Origin: Pseudomonas kielensis
GTDB lineage: Bacteria; Pseudomonadota; Gammaproteobacteria; Pseudomonadales; Pseudomonadaceae
Direction: 5' to 3'
Length of the DNA stretch: 64,000 nucleotides
Assembly: GCF_014236655.1 (NCBI RefSeq)
Contig: NZ_JACMYG010000024.1
Location: 1-64,000, forward strand
Shown: positions 16,587-25,506 of the stretch, piece after piece
How the letters are laid out: each line of letters opens with the position of its first letter
Numbering within the stretch: position 1 is the first letter of the stretch
Program-made: the position numbers and the translations under genes
The notes under the pieces: generated by a model
Told to the model about the DNA's origin: nothing
The model's input: the letters and a program-made list of their open reading frames with translations, nothing else
The model's database searches: none

Positions 16587-16904
16587 ATGAAGTTTCTTTG
16601 TACCAGCGCCGAACTGGTCGATGCCAGCAGCCGTGGCTTCGACATCGCCGGACAAAAGGTCTTTGCCGTGCGCCGCGAAGGCCGGGTCTACGCCTACCAG
16701 AACCGTTGCCCGCACCGTGGCGTCGGCCTGGAATGGCAGCCGGACCAGTTCCTCGACCCCAGCGCCAGCCTGATCCAGTGCGCCACCCATGGTGCACTGT
16801 TCCTGATCGAGAGCGGTGAATGCGTGGCCGGTCCCTGCGCCGGCCAATCCCTCACGGCCCTGAAGTGCCGCGAAGACGCCCAAGGCATCTGGGTCCAAGG
16901 CTAA
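16587..16904 (+). CDS. Rieske [2Fe-2S] domain protein
   Basis: The 105-residue protein starts at ATG 16587. It is a complete small Rieske domain with cluster ligands C-P-H (CPHRG, near residue 41) and C-x2-H (CATHG, near residue 66). It has no signal peptide, so it should be cytoplasmic, resembling ferredoxin components of non-haem oxygenases or NirD-like proteins. No oxygenase partner is adjacent. It is divergent from phuT across a Fur box, and its 3' end overlaps the sfsA stop region by four bases tail-to-tail. The electron-transfer partner is unknown. Confidence 0.85.
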   Translation: MKFLCTSAELVDASSRGFDIAGQKVFAVRREGRVYAYQNRCPHRGVGLEWQPDQFLDPSASLIQCATHGALFLIESGECVAGPCAGQSLTALKCREDAQGIWVQG

Positions 16905-17614
16905 ACGCCGAGCAGCACCTCAAGACGCCGCTCGACCCTGACCTCCTCGGCGGTCAGGGTCACGCCATAGGCCAACACTTCGACCCCGGACGCTTTGGCT
17001 TCCGCCAGGGCGGCGGCGTAGCCCGGATCGATCTCCACCGCCGGGCGCACTGCTTCGATGCCGGTCAGGTTCACGCAGTACAACTGCACGGCGCGAACCC
17101 CATCCCGGGCCAGGCACGCCAGCTCGCGCAAGTGTTTGGCCCCGCGCTGAGTCACCGCATCGGGAAAAGCCGCGACAGCCGAACCGTCGAACCCCAGGGT
17201 GACACTTTTGACTTCGACGAAAGCCGGTCCGTGGGGGTAATCCAGACGGAAATCGATCCGGCTGTTTTCCTGCCCGTACGGCACTTCCCGCTTGAGCCCG
17301 GTAAAGCCGGCCAGCTCGCTGATCAACCCGGCGCGCAGCGCTTCCTCGATCAACGGGTTGGCCCGCGCCGTGTTGACGCACGCCAGGCGCCCTTGCGGGG
17401 TTTCGCTGATTTCCCAGGTACCGGGCAATTTGCGCTTGGGGTCGTTGGAGCGGCTGAACCACACCTGCCCGCCTTCGACCATGCAATTGAACATCGAGCC
17501 GGTGTTAGGGCAGTGAATGGTGAGCATCTCGCCGGTAACGGTTTCGATATCGGCAAGAAAACGCTTGTATCGTCGGATCAACCGACCTTCTTCCAAAGGG
17601 GGATCGAAGCGCAT
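16901..17614 (-). CDS. sfsA: SfsA family protein (DNA-binding/nuclease-like)
   Basis: The 237-residue protein is full length for SfsA. The N-terminal OB-like region begins with MRFDPPLEEGRLIRRYKRFL, followed by the conserved HCPNTGSM. The C-terminal nuclease-like core has RIDFRL and VEVKSVTL. SfsA was named for effects on maltose metabolism genes in E. coli and binds DNA non-specifically; its nuclease-like fold suggests another role. Its ATG overlaps the stop of the upstream aminotransferase by one base. Confidence 0.92.
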   Translation of the reverse strand: MRFDPPLEEGRLIRRYKRFLADIETVTGEMLTIHCPNTGSMFNCMVEGGQVWFSRSNDPKRKLPGTWEISETPQGRLACVNTARANPLIEEALRAGLISELAGFTGLKREVPYGQENSRIDFRLDYPHGPAFVEVKSVTLGFDGSAVAAFPDAVTQRGAKHLRELACLARDGVRAVQLYCVNLTGIEAVRPAVEIDPGYAAALAEAKASGVEVLAYGVTLTAEEVRVERRLEVLLGV

Positions 17615-18786
17615 CAGCCTTGCCAGCTCCGCAAGCCACGGGCAATCCGCTCCACCGCTTCCTGCAACCGCGGCAGGCTCTGGGTGTAGGCAAACCGCAC
17701 GTGATGCCCGGCCTGGTGCCGACCGAAGTCCAGCCCCGGGGTAAAGGCGATGTGTTCGGTTTCCAGGAAATGCCGGCAGAACGCAAAGGCATCGCCGCCA
17801 AAGGCGCTGATGTCCGCATACAGATAGAACGCGCCCTCCGGCTCTACCGCGATGCCGAAGCCCAGCTCACGCAATGCCGGCAGGAGGAAATCGCGGCGCC
17901 GGCCGAATTCGGCGCGGCGCTCTTCCAGAATGCTCAAGGTTGCCGGTTCGAAACAGGCCAACGCCGCGTATTGGGCCATGCTCGGTGCGCTGATATACAG
18001 GTTCTGGGCGAGCTTCTCCAATTCACTGACCGCCCCTTGCGGCGCTACCAGCCAGCCCAGGCGCCAGCCGGTCATGCCGAAATATTTAGAAAAACTATTC
18101 AGGACAAAGGCACTGTCATCCACTTCCAGCACGCTGGCGGCATCGGTGCCGTAGGTCAGGCCGTGGTAGATCTCGTCCACCACCAGATGACCGTTGCGCC
18201 CCTTGATCGCCGTCGACAGGCCCGCCAGTTCGTCGCGGGTCAGAATGGTCCCGGTGGGGTTGGCCGGGGATGCCACCAGTGCGCCGACGCTGTCCTGGTC
18301 CCAATAACGCTGCACCAGGTCCGGGGTCAGTTGATAACGCACCTCCGGCCCGACCGGCACCAATTGCGCCGCACCCTCCACCAATCGCAGGAAGTGGCGG
18401 TTGCACGGGTAGCCGGGGTCGGCCAGCAACCAGTGCTTGCCTGGGTCCACCAGCAAGGCACTGGCCAGCAACAGCGCGCCCGACCCGCCCGGGGTGATCA
18501 GGATGCGCTGCGGATCGATGTTCAAGCCGTAGCGTTGCTCGTAGAAGCCGCTGATGGCCTCACGCAGCTCAGGTATGCCGCGCGCCGCGGTGTAACGGGT
18601 TTTACCCGCCGTCAGCGCCGCCTGGCCAGCCTGGATGATCGGTTCGGCAGTGGTGAAGTCCGGTTCGCCGATTTCCAGGTGGATGACGTCGTGCCCGGCG
18701 GCTTGCAGCTCGTTGGCGCGCGCCAGCAGGGCCATGACGTGGAAAGGTTCGATAGCGCGGCTGCGCGCACTGTAGGACTGAGCCAT
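17614..18786 (-). CDS. Pyridoxal-phosphate aminotransferase, class I/II
   Basis: The 390-residue fold-type I aminotransferase shows the substrate and PLP elements in order: HLEIGEPDFTT near the N-terminus, ASPANPTGTIL (Asn contacting PLP), VDEIYHGLTYG (Asp/Tyr) and the Schiff-base lysine in SFSKYFGMTGWRLGW. The C-terminal arginine that binds the carboxylate is in HHVRFAYTQS. It is coupled to sfsA by a one-base overlap. The substrate cannot be told from sequence; related enzymes act on alanine, aspartate or aromatic amino acids. Confidence 0.88.
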   Translation of the reverse strand: MAQSYSARSRAIEPFHVMALLARANELQAAGHDVIHLEIGEPDFTTAEPIIQAGQAALTAGKTRYTAARGIPELREAISGFYEQRYGLNIDPQRILITPGGSGALLLASALLVDPGKHWLLADPGYPCNRHFLRLVEGAAQLVPVGPEVRYQLTPDLVQRYWDQDSVGALVASPANPTGTILTRDELAGLSTAIKGRNGHLVVDEIYHGLTYGTDAASVLEVDDSAFVLNSFSKYFGMTGWRLGWLVAPQGAVSELEKLAQNLYISAPSMAQYAALACFEPATLSILEERRAEFGRRRDFLLPALRELGFGIAVEPEGAFYLYADISAFGGDAFAFCRHFLETEHIAFTPGLDFGRHQAGHHVRFAYTQSLPRLQEAVERIARGLRSWQG

Positions 18787-19120
18787 TAGCCTTCCTTCAA
18801 CGGGGTAAAAAAGAAACGATTCTACCCAAGGCCAGGAACGAGCGAGAAGCTAATGCGGTCACAAGACCAAGGTTCATGTGTCATAGAGCCATACGCGAGG
18901 CGCAGGATTGACTAAAATCAATATTTGATCAGGTCTCCAGAGCCGCCAGACCAGGCTTTGCAACCCTTTGCAAGCCTTCCGGGCCGCAGCCTCGACATGA
19001 GGGAGTAGCGCGGCCTGATTTGATCTGGTAAGTTCGCCCGCTTGCAGCCGCAGGGCCGGCAGGTGTCGGTGATGGAGCAATCCTGCGCAATGGATTACAA
19101 GAGTAGAGGCGGTCCATTTC
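18787..19120. promoter_or_regulatory. Divergent intergenic region between aminotransferase and dksA
   Basis: These 334 bases hold no gene I can support. A 14-base dyad TTGAC-TAAA-ATCAA (18908-18921) resembles an Anr/Fnr site with one mismatch from TTGAT-N4-ATCAA. The same TTGACT could instead serve as a -35 box. A GC-rich stretch follows up to the dksA start; no terminator is seen. Confidence 0.4.
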
Positions 19121-19564
19121 ATGCCCACCCAAGCAAAGCAACAGGCAAATCAGTCGATCAGCGGCTTCGAACCCTACGTTGAGTCCAAGGGCGAGGAGTA
19201 CATGGGCAAGCCCATGCGCGCTCACTTCACCAAGATCCTGAACAAGTGGAAACAGGACTTGATGCAGGAAGTCGACCGTACGGTTGACCACATGAAAGAC
19301 GAAGCGGCCAACTTCCCTGACCCGGCCGACCGTGCCAGCCAGGAAGAAGAATTCAGCCTCGAACTGCGCGCCCGCGACCGCGAGCGCAAGCTGATCAAGA
19401 AAATCGACAAGACCCTGCAACTGATCGAAGACGAAGAATACGGTTGGTGCGAGTCGTGCGGCGTCGAAATCGGCATTCGCCGTCTCGAAGCACGTCCTAC
19501 CGCCGACATGTGCGTCGACTGCAAGACCCTTGCGGAAATCAAGGAAAAGCAAGTCGGCAAATAA
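19121..19564 (+). CDS. dksA: RNA polymerase-binding transcription factor DksA
   Basis: The 147-residue protein has the DksA layout. The coiled coil (about residues 35-105) has its tip at DPADRA, with the two functional aspartates at 67 and 70. A C4 zinc finger follows, C110-x2-C113 and C131-x2-C134. With ppGpp it enters the RNA polymerase secondary channel, inhibits rRNA/tRNA promoters and activates amino-acid biosynthesis promoters. All four zinc cysteines are present, so this is the canonical zinc-containing paralogue rather than the zinc-free DksA2. It is monocistronic, with a strong terminator 20 bases downstream. Confidence 0.97.
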   Translation: MPTQAKQQANQSISGFEPYVESKGEEYMGKPMRAHFTKILNKWKQDLMQEVDRTVDHMKDEAANFPDPADRASQEEEFSLELRARDRERKLIKKIDKTLQLIEDEEYGWCESCGVEIGIRRLEARPTADMCVDCKTLAEIKEKQVGK

Positions 19565-19583
19565 GCCTCGACTTGAACCAGGA

Positions 19584-19609
19584 ACGGAGCGTGCGAACGC
19601 TCCGTTTTT
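19584..19609 (+). terminator. Intrinsic terminator of dksA
   Basis: ACGGAGCGT (19584-19592), tetraloop GCGA, ACGCTCCGT (19597-19605), then a T-run to 19609. Confidence 0.92.
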
Positions 19610-19622
19610 GTTTCTGATTTCC

Positions 19623-19724
19623 GTGCAGGCGCGAGCTTGCTCGCGAAGAACGACAACGATAACGCGCACTGGTTGAAGGCACGCGGTGTTCAGGAGTTTT
19701 TCGCAAGCGAGCCCGCTCCTACAA
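19623..19724. repeat. REPIN: inverted pair of REP sequences
   Basis: The left arm contains GCGCGAGCTTGCTCGCGAA and the right arm TCGCAAGCGAGCCCGCTCC, about 50 bases apart in opposite orientation. This is the typical P. fluorescens REP doublet mobilised by RAYT transposases; no RAYT gene is present in the window. Confidence 0.85.
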
Positions 19725-19762
19725 TGTGATTGTCGCCAGCCCCACCAAGTAACAATGCCCTC

Positions 19763-20659
19763 ATGACCAGCCTCACCTCCCCCGACTATATCGGGCGCTT
19801 CGCCCCGACCCCCAGTGGCCACCTGCACTTCGGTTCGCTGGTCGCCGCCCTGGCCTCCTACCTCGACGCCCGTTCGGTCGGTGGGCGCTGGCTGCTGCGC
19901 ATGGAAGACCTTGACCCGCCCCGGGAAGAACCCGGTGCCCAGGCGGCGATTCTCAAGGCCCTGGAAAGCTACGGCTTTGAATGGGACGGCACGATGATTC
20001 GCCAGAGCGAACGGCACGCTGCCTACGCCCAGGTTCTCGACCAACTGTTCAACCACGGCCTGGCCTACGCCTGCACCTGCTCGCGCAAACAGCTGGAGCC
20101 CTATCACGGCATCTACCCGGGCCTGTGCCGCAACGCCGGCCACCCGGGCGAAGACGCGGCGATCCGCCTGCGGGTACCCGAGCTGGAATACCATTTCAAT
20201 GACCGCGTGCAAGGCCAGTACCGCCAGCACCTGGGCCGTGAGGTCGGCGATTTTGTGATTCGTCGCCGCGACGGGCTCTACGCCTATCAATTGGCGGTGG
20301 TGCTCGACGATGCCTGGCAAGGCATCACCGACATCGTGCGCGGTGCCGACCTGCTCGACTCCACCCCGCGCCAGCTGTACCTGCAGGAACTGCTCGGCTT
20401 GCGCCAACCGCGTTACCTGCACCTGCCCCTGATCACCCAGCCCGATGGCAACAAGCTCGGCAAATCCTACCGCTCGCCACCGCTGCGCGCAGACCAGGCC
20501 ACGCCCTTGCTGCTGCGCGCATTGCGGGCCCTGGGGCAAACGCCGCCTGCCGACCTGGACGATGCGACACCCGCCGAAGTGCTCAAATGGGGCAGCGCCC
20601 ACTGGGACGCAACGCTGATCCCACGCACGCTGACACTGCCCGAAGCGTTATTACGCTGA
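19763..20659 (+). CDS. gluQ: Glutamyl-Q tRNA(Asp) synthetase
   Basis: The 298-residue truncated GluRS-like enzyme glutamylates queuosine at position 34 of tRNA-Asp. It keeps the catalytic half only: RFAPTPSGHLHFGS (HIGH-type motif), a zinc site with CTCSRKQLEPYHGIYPGLC, and GNKLGKSYRS (KMSKS-type). The anticodon-binding domain is missing, as expected. I start at ATG 19763; a TTG 33 bases upstream is in frame but has no ribosome-binding site. Its place downstream of dksA is conserved in gamma-proteobacteria. Confidence 0.95.
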   Translation: MTSLTSPDYIGRFAPTPSGHLHFGSLVAALASYLDARSVGGRWLLRMEDLDPPREEPGAQAAILKALESYGFEWDGTMIRQSERHAAYAQVLDQLFNHGLAYACTCSRKQLEPYHGIYPGLCRNAGHPGEDAAIRLRVPELEYHFNDRVQGQYRQHLGREVGDFVIRRRDGLYAYQLAVVLDDAWQGITDIVRGADLLDSTPRQLYLQELLGLRQPRYLHLPLITQPDGNKLGKSYRSPPLRADQATPLLLRALRALGQTPPADLDDATPAEVLKWGSAHWDATLIPRTLTLPEALLR

Positions 20660-20736
20660 CTAAGCTTGCAGGTTGGCGCCCATCCGTTACCATCGCCGCA
20701 CGTTTTCGGGCACGCACACAATAAAGAGAGGCCGGG

Positions 20737-20913
20737 ATGTACATCTATCGCTTGGTCCTGCTGTTGGTAGTGGGGATCTATCTGTTCTCCCCCGCCATCA
20801 TGGACTGGTGGATCGACGCCACTGGCGCCTGGTATCGCCCGTATCTGCTGTGGCTGATCCTGATCGTCGTGACCTTCATCCTGCAGAGCCAAAAAGATGC
20901 CGATGAGCTTTAG
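20737..20913 (+). CDS. cbrX: CbrX, small membrane protein translationally coupled to cbrA
   Basis: This 58-residue protein has two hydrophobic segments (residues 5-20 and 37-50) around a short WWIDATGAWYRP loop, with a GAGAGG ribosome-binding site. Its 3' end overlaps the start of cbrA in another frame by about 11 bases, so ribosomes finishing it can begin cbrA. This matches the small cbrX gene described upstream of cbrA in P. putida, where it affects cbrA translation. Whether the peptide itself acts, or only its translation, is not decided by sequence. Confidence 0.85.
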   Translation: MYIYRLVLLLVVGIYLFSPAIMDWWIDATGAWYRPYLLWLILIVVTFILQSQKDADEL

Positions 20914-23851
20914 CCTGACCCAGATGATCCTGATCAGCGCCGCCTACCTGGCGGTGCTGTTCGGCGTTGCCTGGATCAGCGAACGTGGAATGATCCCACG
21001 GGCGATCATTCGCCACCCGCTGACCTACACCCTGTCGCTTGGGGTCTACGCCAGTGCCTGGGCGTTCTACGGCACGGTCGGCCTGGCCTATCAGTACGGC
21101 TATGGATTCCTGTCCAGTTACCTTGGGGTCTCCGGGGCCTTTTTGCTGGCACCGGTGCTGCTGTACCCGATCCTGAAGATCACCCGCACCTATCAATTGT
21201 CGTCCCTGGCCGACCTGTTTGCCTTTCGCTTTCGCAGTACCTGGGCCGGCGCGCTGACCACCATTTTCATGCTGATCGGCGTGCTGCCGTTGTTGGCCCT
21301 GCAGATCCAGGCCGTGGCCGACTCCATTGGCATCCTCACCCGCGAGCCGGTGCAGCATCGCGTGGCGCTGAGCTTCTGCGCGCTGATCACCCTGTTCACG
21401 ATTTTCTTCGGCTCACGGCACATCGCCACCCGCGAGAAACACGAGGGCCTGGTGTTCGCCATTGCCTTTGAGTCGGTGATCAAACTGATCGCCATTGGTG
21501 GTGTTGGCCTGTACGCGCTGTACGGTGTGTTCGACGGCCCGCAACAGCTTGAATTGTGGCTGCTGCAGAACCAGACCGCCCTCGCCGCCCTGCACACACC
21601 GCTGCAGGAAGGTCCATGGCGCACGCTGTTGCTGGTGTTCTTCGCCTCGGCGATCGTGATGCCGCACATGTACCACATGACTTTCACCGAAAACCTCAAC
21701 CCGCGCTCGCTGGTCAGTGCCAGCTGGGGTTTGCCGCTGTTCCTGCTGCTGATGAGCCTGGCCGTGCCACTGATTCTCTGGGCCGGGCTGAAACTGGGCG
21801 CCACCACCAACCCGGAATACTTCACCCTCGGGATCGGCATCGCCGCCAACAGCAAGGCCCTGGCCCTCCTGGCCTATGTCGGCGGGCTGTCCGCCGCCAG
21901 CGGCCTGATCATCGTCACCACCCTGGCGCTGTCCGGGATGGCCCTGAATCACCTGGTGCTGCCGCTGTACCAGCCGCCCGCCGAAGGCAACATCTACCGC
22001 TGGCTGAAATGGACCCGCCGTGCGCTGATCGTCGCGATCATCATGGCCGGTTATGGCTTCTACCTGCTGCTGGGCGCCGAACAGGACCTGGCCAACCTGG
22101 GCATTGTGGCCTTTGTCGCCACCTTGCAGTTCCTGCCGGGCGTGTTGTCGGTGCTGTACTGGCCGACCGCCAACCGACGCGGCTTCATCGCCGGATTACT
22201 GGCGGGCATCCTGGTCTGGCTGGTGACCATGCTGCTGCCGCTGGTGGGCAATCTGCAGGGGTTCTATATCCCGCTGCTGAACATGATCTACGTGCTCGAC
22301 GACACCAGTTGGCACATGGCAGCCATCGCCTCGCTGGCGGCCAACGTGCTGATGTTCACCCTGATCTCGCTGTTCACCAATGCCAGCACCGAGGAAGCCA
22401 GCGCCGCCGAAGCCTGTGCCGTGGACAACGTGCGGCGTCCGCAACGACGCGAACTGCATGCCGCCTCCCCCCAGGAGTTCGCCACCCAACTGGCCAAGCC
22501 TCTGGGTGCCAAGGCCGCGCAAAAGGAAGTCGAGCAAGCGCTGCGCGACCTCTACCTGCCGTTCGATGAACGTCGGCCCTATGCCTTGCGCCGTCTGCGC
22601 GACCGCATCGAAGCCAACCTCTCCGGCCTGATGGGCCCCAGCGTGGCACAAGACATGGTCGAGACCTTCCTGCCTTACAAGGCCGGCGGCGAAAACTATG
22701 TCACCGAAGACATTCACTTCATCGAAAGCCGGCTCGAGGACTACCACTCGCGCCTCACCGGCCTTGCCGCCGAACTCGACGCCCTGCGCCGCTATCACCG
22801 CCAGACCCTGCAAGAATTGCCGATGGGCGTCTGCTCGCTGGCCAAGGACCAGGAAATCCTCATGTGGAACAAAGCCATGGAAGAGCTGACCGGCATCGCC
22901 GCGCAGCGCGTGGTGGGTTCACGCCTGAGTACCCTGGGTGAGCCGTGGAAGGAACTGCTGCAAGGTTTCATCAACCTGCCCGACGAACACTTGCACAAAC
23001 AGCACCTGGCCCTCGATGGCCAGACCCGCTGGTTGAACCTGCACAAGGCGGCCATCGACGAACCGCTGGCGCCGGGCAACAGTGGCCTGGTGTTGCTGGT
23101 CGAGGACCTGACCGAAACCCAGATGCTCGAAGACAAGCTGGTGCACTCCGAACGCCTGGCGAGCATCGGTCGCCTGGCGGCCGGCGTGGCCCATGAAATT
23201 GGCAACCCGATCACCGGCATCGCCTGCCTGGCGCAGAACCTGCGCGAAGAGCGGGAAGAGGATGGCGAGCTGACAGAAATCAGCGGGCAGATTCTCGAGC
23301 AGACCAAACGGGTGTCACGCATCGTACAGTCGCTGATGAGCTTCGCCCACGCCGGCAGCCACCAGCACAACGACGAACCGGTGTGCCTGGCCGAGGTGGC
23401 GCAGGACGCCATTGGCCTGCTGGCACTGAACCGACGCAACTTCGAAGTGCAGTTCTTCAACCTGTGCGATCCCGACCACTGGGTCGTGGGTGACCCGCAG
23501 CGGCTCGCCCAGGTCCTGATCAACCTGCTATCCAACGCCCGCGATGCAACACCGGCCGGCAGTGCGGTGCGGGTAAAAAGCGAAGCCAGCGAACACACGG
23601 TCGATCTGATCGTGGAAGACGAAGGCAGTGGCATCCCCGCGAACATCAAGGACCGCTTGTTCGAACCTTTCTTTACCACCAAGGATCCTGGCGAAGGCAC
23701 CGGTCTGGGCCTTGCACTGGTCTATTCCATCGTTGAAGAGCATTATGGACAAATCACCATCGACAGCCCGGCTGACATCCAAAGCCAGCGCGGCACCCGT
23801 ATTCGGGTGACCTTACCGCGTCATGTCGAAGCGACGTCCGCTGTGAACTGA
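20903..23851 (+). CDS. cbrA: CbrA sensor histidine kinase with transporter-like input domain
   Basis: The 982-residue protein has a sodium/solute-symporter (SLC5) membrane domain of about 13 helices (residues 1-500), a linker/STAC-like region and a PAS domain (about 605-720). The kinase core follows, with phospho-accepting His764 in GVAHEIGNP and the ATPase N, G1 and G2 boxes (NLLSNARDA, DEGSGIP, GTGLGLALV). With CbrB it controls carbon/nitrogen balance and catabolism of histidine, proline and arginine. The symporter domain may transport histidine. Start: ATG 20903 is preferred over ATG 20897 from the known N-terminus MSFSLTQM. Confidence 0.96.
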   Translation: MSFSLTQMILISAAYLAVLFGVAWISERGMIPRAIIRHPLTYTLSLGVYASAWAFYGTVGLAYQYGYGFLSSYLGVSGAFLLAPVLLYPILKITRTYQLSSLADLFAFRFRSTWAGALTTIFMLIGVLPLLALQIQAVADSIGILTREPVQHRVALSFCALITLFTIFFGSRHIATREKHEGLVFAIAFESVIKLIAIGGVGLYALYGVFDGPQQLELWLLQNQTALAALHTPLQEGPWRTLLLVFFASAIVMPHMYHMTFTENLNPRSLVSASWGLPLFLLLMSLAVPLILWAGLKLGATTNPEYFTLGIGIAANSKALALLAYVGGLSAASGLIIVTTLALSGMALNHLVLPLYQPPAEGNIYRWLKWTRRALIVAIIMAGYGFYLLLGAEQDLANLGIVAFVATLQFLPGVLSVLYWPTANRRGFIAGLLAGILVWLVTMLLPLVGNLQGFYIPLLNMIYVLDDTSWHMAAIASLAANVLMFTLISLFTNASTEEASAAEACAVDNVRRPQRRELHAASPQEFATQLAKPLGAKAAQKEVEQALRDLYLPFDERRPYALRRLRDRIEANLSGLMGPSVAQDMVETFLPYKAGGENYVTEDIHFIESRLEDYHSRLTGLAAELDALRRYHRQTLQELPMGVCSLAKDQEILMWNKAMEELTGIAAQRVVGSRLSTLGEPWKELLQGFINLPDEHLHKQHLALDGQTRWLNLHKAAIDEPLAPGNSGLVLLVEDLTETQMLEDKLVHSERLASIGRLAAGVAHEIGNPITGIACLAQNLREEREEDGELTEISGQILEQTKRVSRIVQSLMSFAHAGSHQHNDEPVCLAEVAQDAIGLLALNRRNFEVQFFNLCDPDHWVVGDPQRLAQVLINLLSNARDATPAGSAVRVKSEASEHTVDLIVEDEGSGIPANIKDRLFEPFFTTKDPGEGTGLGLALVYSIVEEHYGQITIDSPADIQSQRGTRIRVTLPRHVEATSAVN

Positions 23852-23873
23852 GACCGTCGAGAGAATCGAATCA

Positions 23874-25310
23874 ATGCCGCACATTTTGATCGTCGAAGAC
23901 GAAACCATTATCCGCTCCGCCTTGCGCCGCCTGCTGGAACGCAACCAGTACCAGGTCAGCGAAGCCGGTTCCGTGCAGGAAGCACAAGAACGCTTCAGCA
24001 TCCCCACGTTCGACCTGATTGTCAGCGACCTGCGCCTGCCCGGCGCTCCGGGGACTGAACTGATCAAGCTCGGCCAAGGCACGCCGGTGCTGATCATGAC
24101 CAGCTACGCCAGCCTGCGCTCGGCAGTGGACTCGATGAAGATGGGCGCGGTGGACTACATCGCCAAGCCTTTCGATCACGACGAAATGCTCCAGGCCGTC
24201 GCACGGATCCTGCGCGACCGACAGACGGCACAGAGCAACCCCAGTGAGCGACCGGCCGGCAAGGTCGCCAATGGCAGTGACAAGCCAGGGGTGGACAACA
24301 GCAACGGCGAGATCGGCATCATCGGCTCCTGCCCACCGATGCAGGACCTCTACGGCAAGATCCGTAAAGTGGCGCCAACCGATTCCAATGTGCTGATCCA
24401 GGGTGAGTCCGGGACCGGCAAGGAGTTGGTGGCCCGCGCCCTGCACAACCTGTCCAAGCGCGCCAAGGCGCCGATGATCTCGGTGAACTGCGCGGCCATT
24501 CCGGAAAGCCTGATCGAGTCCGAATTGTTCGGCCACGAGAAAGGCGCCTTTACCGGCGCCAGCGCCGGGCGTGCCGGCCTGGTGGAAGCGGCGGACGGCG
24601 GGACCCTGTTCCTCGACGAGATCGGCGAGCTGCCACTCGAGGCCCAGGCACGCTTGCTGCGCGTGCTGCAGGAAGGCGAGATCCGCCGTGTTGGCTCGGT
24701 GCAATCGCAAAAAGTCGACGTGCGCCTGATCGCGGCCACTCACCGCGACCTCAAGAGCCTGGCGAAAATCGGCCAGTTCCGTGAAGACCTGTTTTACCGC
24801 CTGCACGTGATCGCCCTGAAACTACCGGCGTTGCGCGAACGCGGTGCCGACGTCAACGAAATCGCCAATGCCTTCCTTGCCAGGCAGAGTGCGCGGGTCA
24901 ACCGTACCGACCTGAAGTTCGCCCCTGACGCCGAGCAGGCGATTCGTCATTACAGCTGGCCAGGCAACGTGCGCGAACTGGAAAACGCCGTCGAGCGTGC
25001 GGTGATCCTGTGCGAGAGCCCGGAAATCTCTGCCGAGTTGCTGGGCATCGACATCGAGCTCAGTGACCTGGAAGAGGACGAATTCATTGGCCTGGCACCG
25101 CATCAGGGCAGCACCAGCAATGCCAGCCACGAACCGACCGAAGACCTGTCCCTGGAAGATTACTTCCAGCACTTCGTCCTCGAACACCAGGACCACATGA
25201 CGGAAACCGAACTGGCCCGCAAACTCGGGGTCAGCCGCAAATGCCTGTGGGAACGCCGCCAGCGCCTGGGCATCCCGCGGCGCAAGACCGGGGTCACCAG
25301 CGAGGGCTGA
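23874..25310 (+). CDS. cbrB: CbrB, NtrC-family sigma-54 response regulator
   Basis: The 478-residue protein has a receiver domain (acceptor Asp52 in IVSDLRLPG), a sigma-54-interacting AAA+ domain (Walker A GESGTGKE, intact GAFTGA, Walker B LFLDEIGEL) and a C-terminal Fis-type helix-turn-helix (LARKLGVSRKCLWERRQRL). Phosphorylated by CbrA, it activates sigma-54 promoters, above all that of the sRNA crcZ that starts about 200 bases downstream. It lies 22 bases after cbrA. Confidence 0.97.
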   Translation: MPHILIVEDETIIRSALRRLLERNQYQVSEAGSVQEAQERFSIPTFDLIVSDLRLPGAPGTELIKLGQGTPVLIMTSYASLRSAVDSMKMGAVDYIAKPFDHDEMLQAVARILRDRQTAQSNPSERPAGKVANGSDKPGVDNSNGEIGIIGSCPPMQDLYGKIRKVAPTDSNVLIQGESGTGKELVARALHNLSKRAKAPMISVNCAAIPESLIESELFGHEKGAFTGASAGRAGLVEAADGGTLFLDEIGELPLEAQARLLRVLQEGEIRRVGSVQSQKVDVRLIAATHRDLKSLAKIGQFREDLFYRLHVIALKLPALRERGADVNEIANAFLARQSARVNRTDLKFAPDAEQAIRHYSWPGNVRELENAVERAVILCESPEISAELLGIDIELSDLEEDEFIGLAPHQGSTSNASHEPTEDLSLEDYFQHFVLEHQDHMTETELARKLGVSRKCLWERRQRLGIPRRKTGVTSEG

Positions 25311-25312
25311 AC

Positions 25313-25382
25313 GTTACCTGTCGACTGTGCAGGTAACAGCTGAAAATGTGAAAAAACTGTTACCGCAGCTTTTTTCGTAACA
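25313..25382 (+). promoter_or_regulatory. CbrB upstream activating sites for crcZ
   Basis: Two inverted repeats of GTTAC/GTAAC: GTTAC 25313-25317 with GTAAC 25333-25337 (15 bases apart), and TGTTAC 25358-25363 with GTAACA 25377-25382 (13 apart). A further GTAAC half-site is at 25399-25403, inside the loop of the cbrB terminator. They lie about 100-195 bases upstream of the crcZ start, the usual distance for an NtrC-type enhancer. Confidence 0.8.
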
Positions 25383-25383
25383 A

Positions 25384-25421
25384 AAGCCGGGGCTTAAGGT
25401 AACGAAGCCCCGGCTTTTTTT
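25384..25421 (+). terminator. Intrinsic terminator of cbrB
   Basis: AAGCCGGGGCTT (25384-25395), loop AAGGTAACG, AAGCCCCGGCTT (25405-25416), then a run of Ts. The loop carries a GTAAC half-site resembling the CbrB target. Confidence 0.92.
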
Positions 25422-25480
25422 CGCCTCGAAGAAAGCCCTCTACCGGGCTAACCCCTTGTTTTACTGGGGATCGCAAAAGT

Positions 25481-25495
25481 TGGCACGGCTTCTGC
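25481..25495 (+). promoter_or_regulatory. Sigma-54 (-24/-12) promoter of crcZ
   Basis: TGGCACGGCTTCTGC with the invariant GG and GC ten bases apart. This predicts a transcription start near 25507. Confidence 0.9.
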
Positions 25496-25506
25496 TATAT
25501 GTTTGG

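Noticed and set aside
18929..20602. 557-codon minus-strand open frame across dksA and gluQ
   Set aside because: It spans two well-recognised plus-strand genes, a terminator and a REPIN, so it cannot be a real gene.
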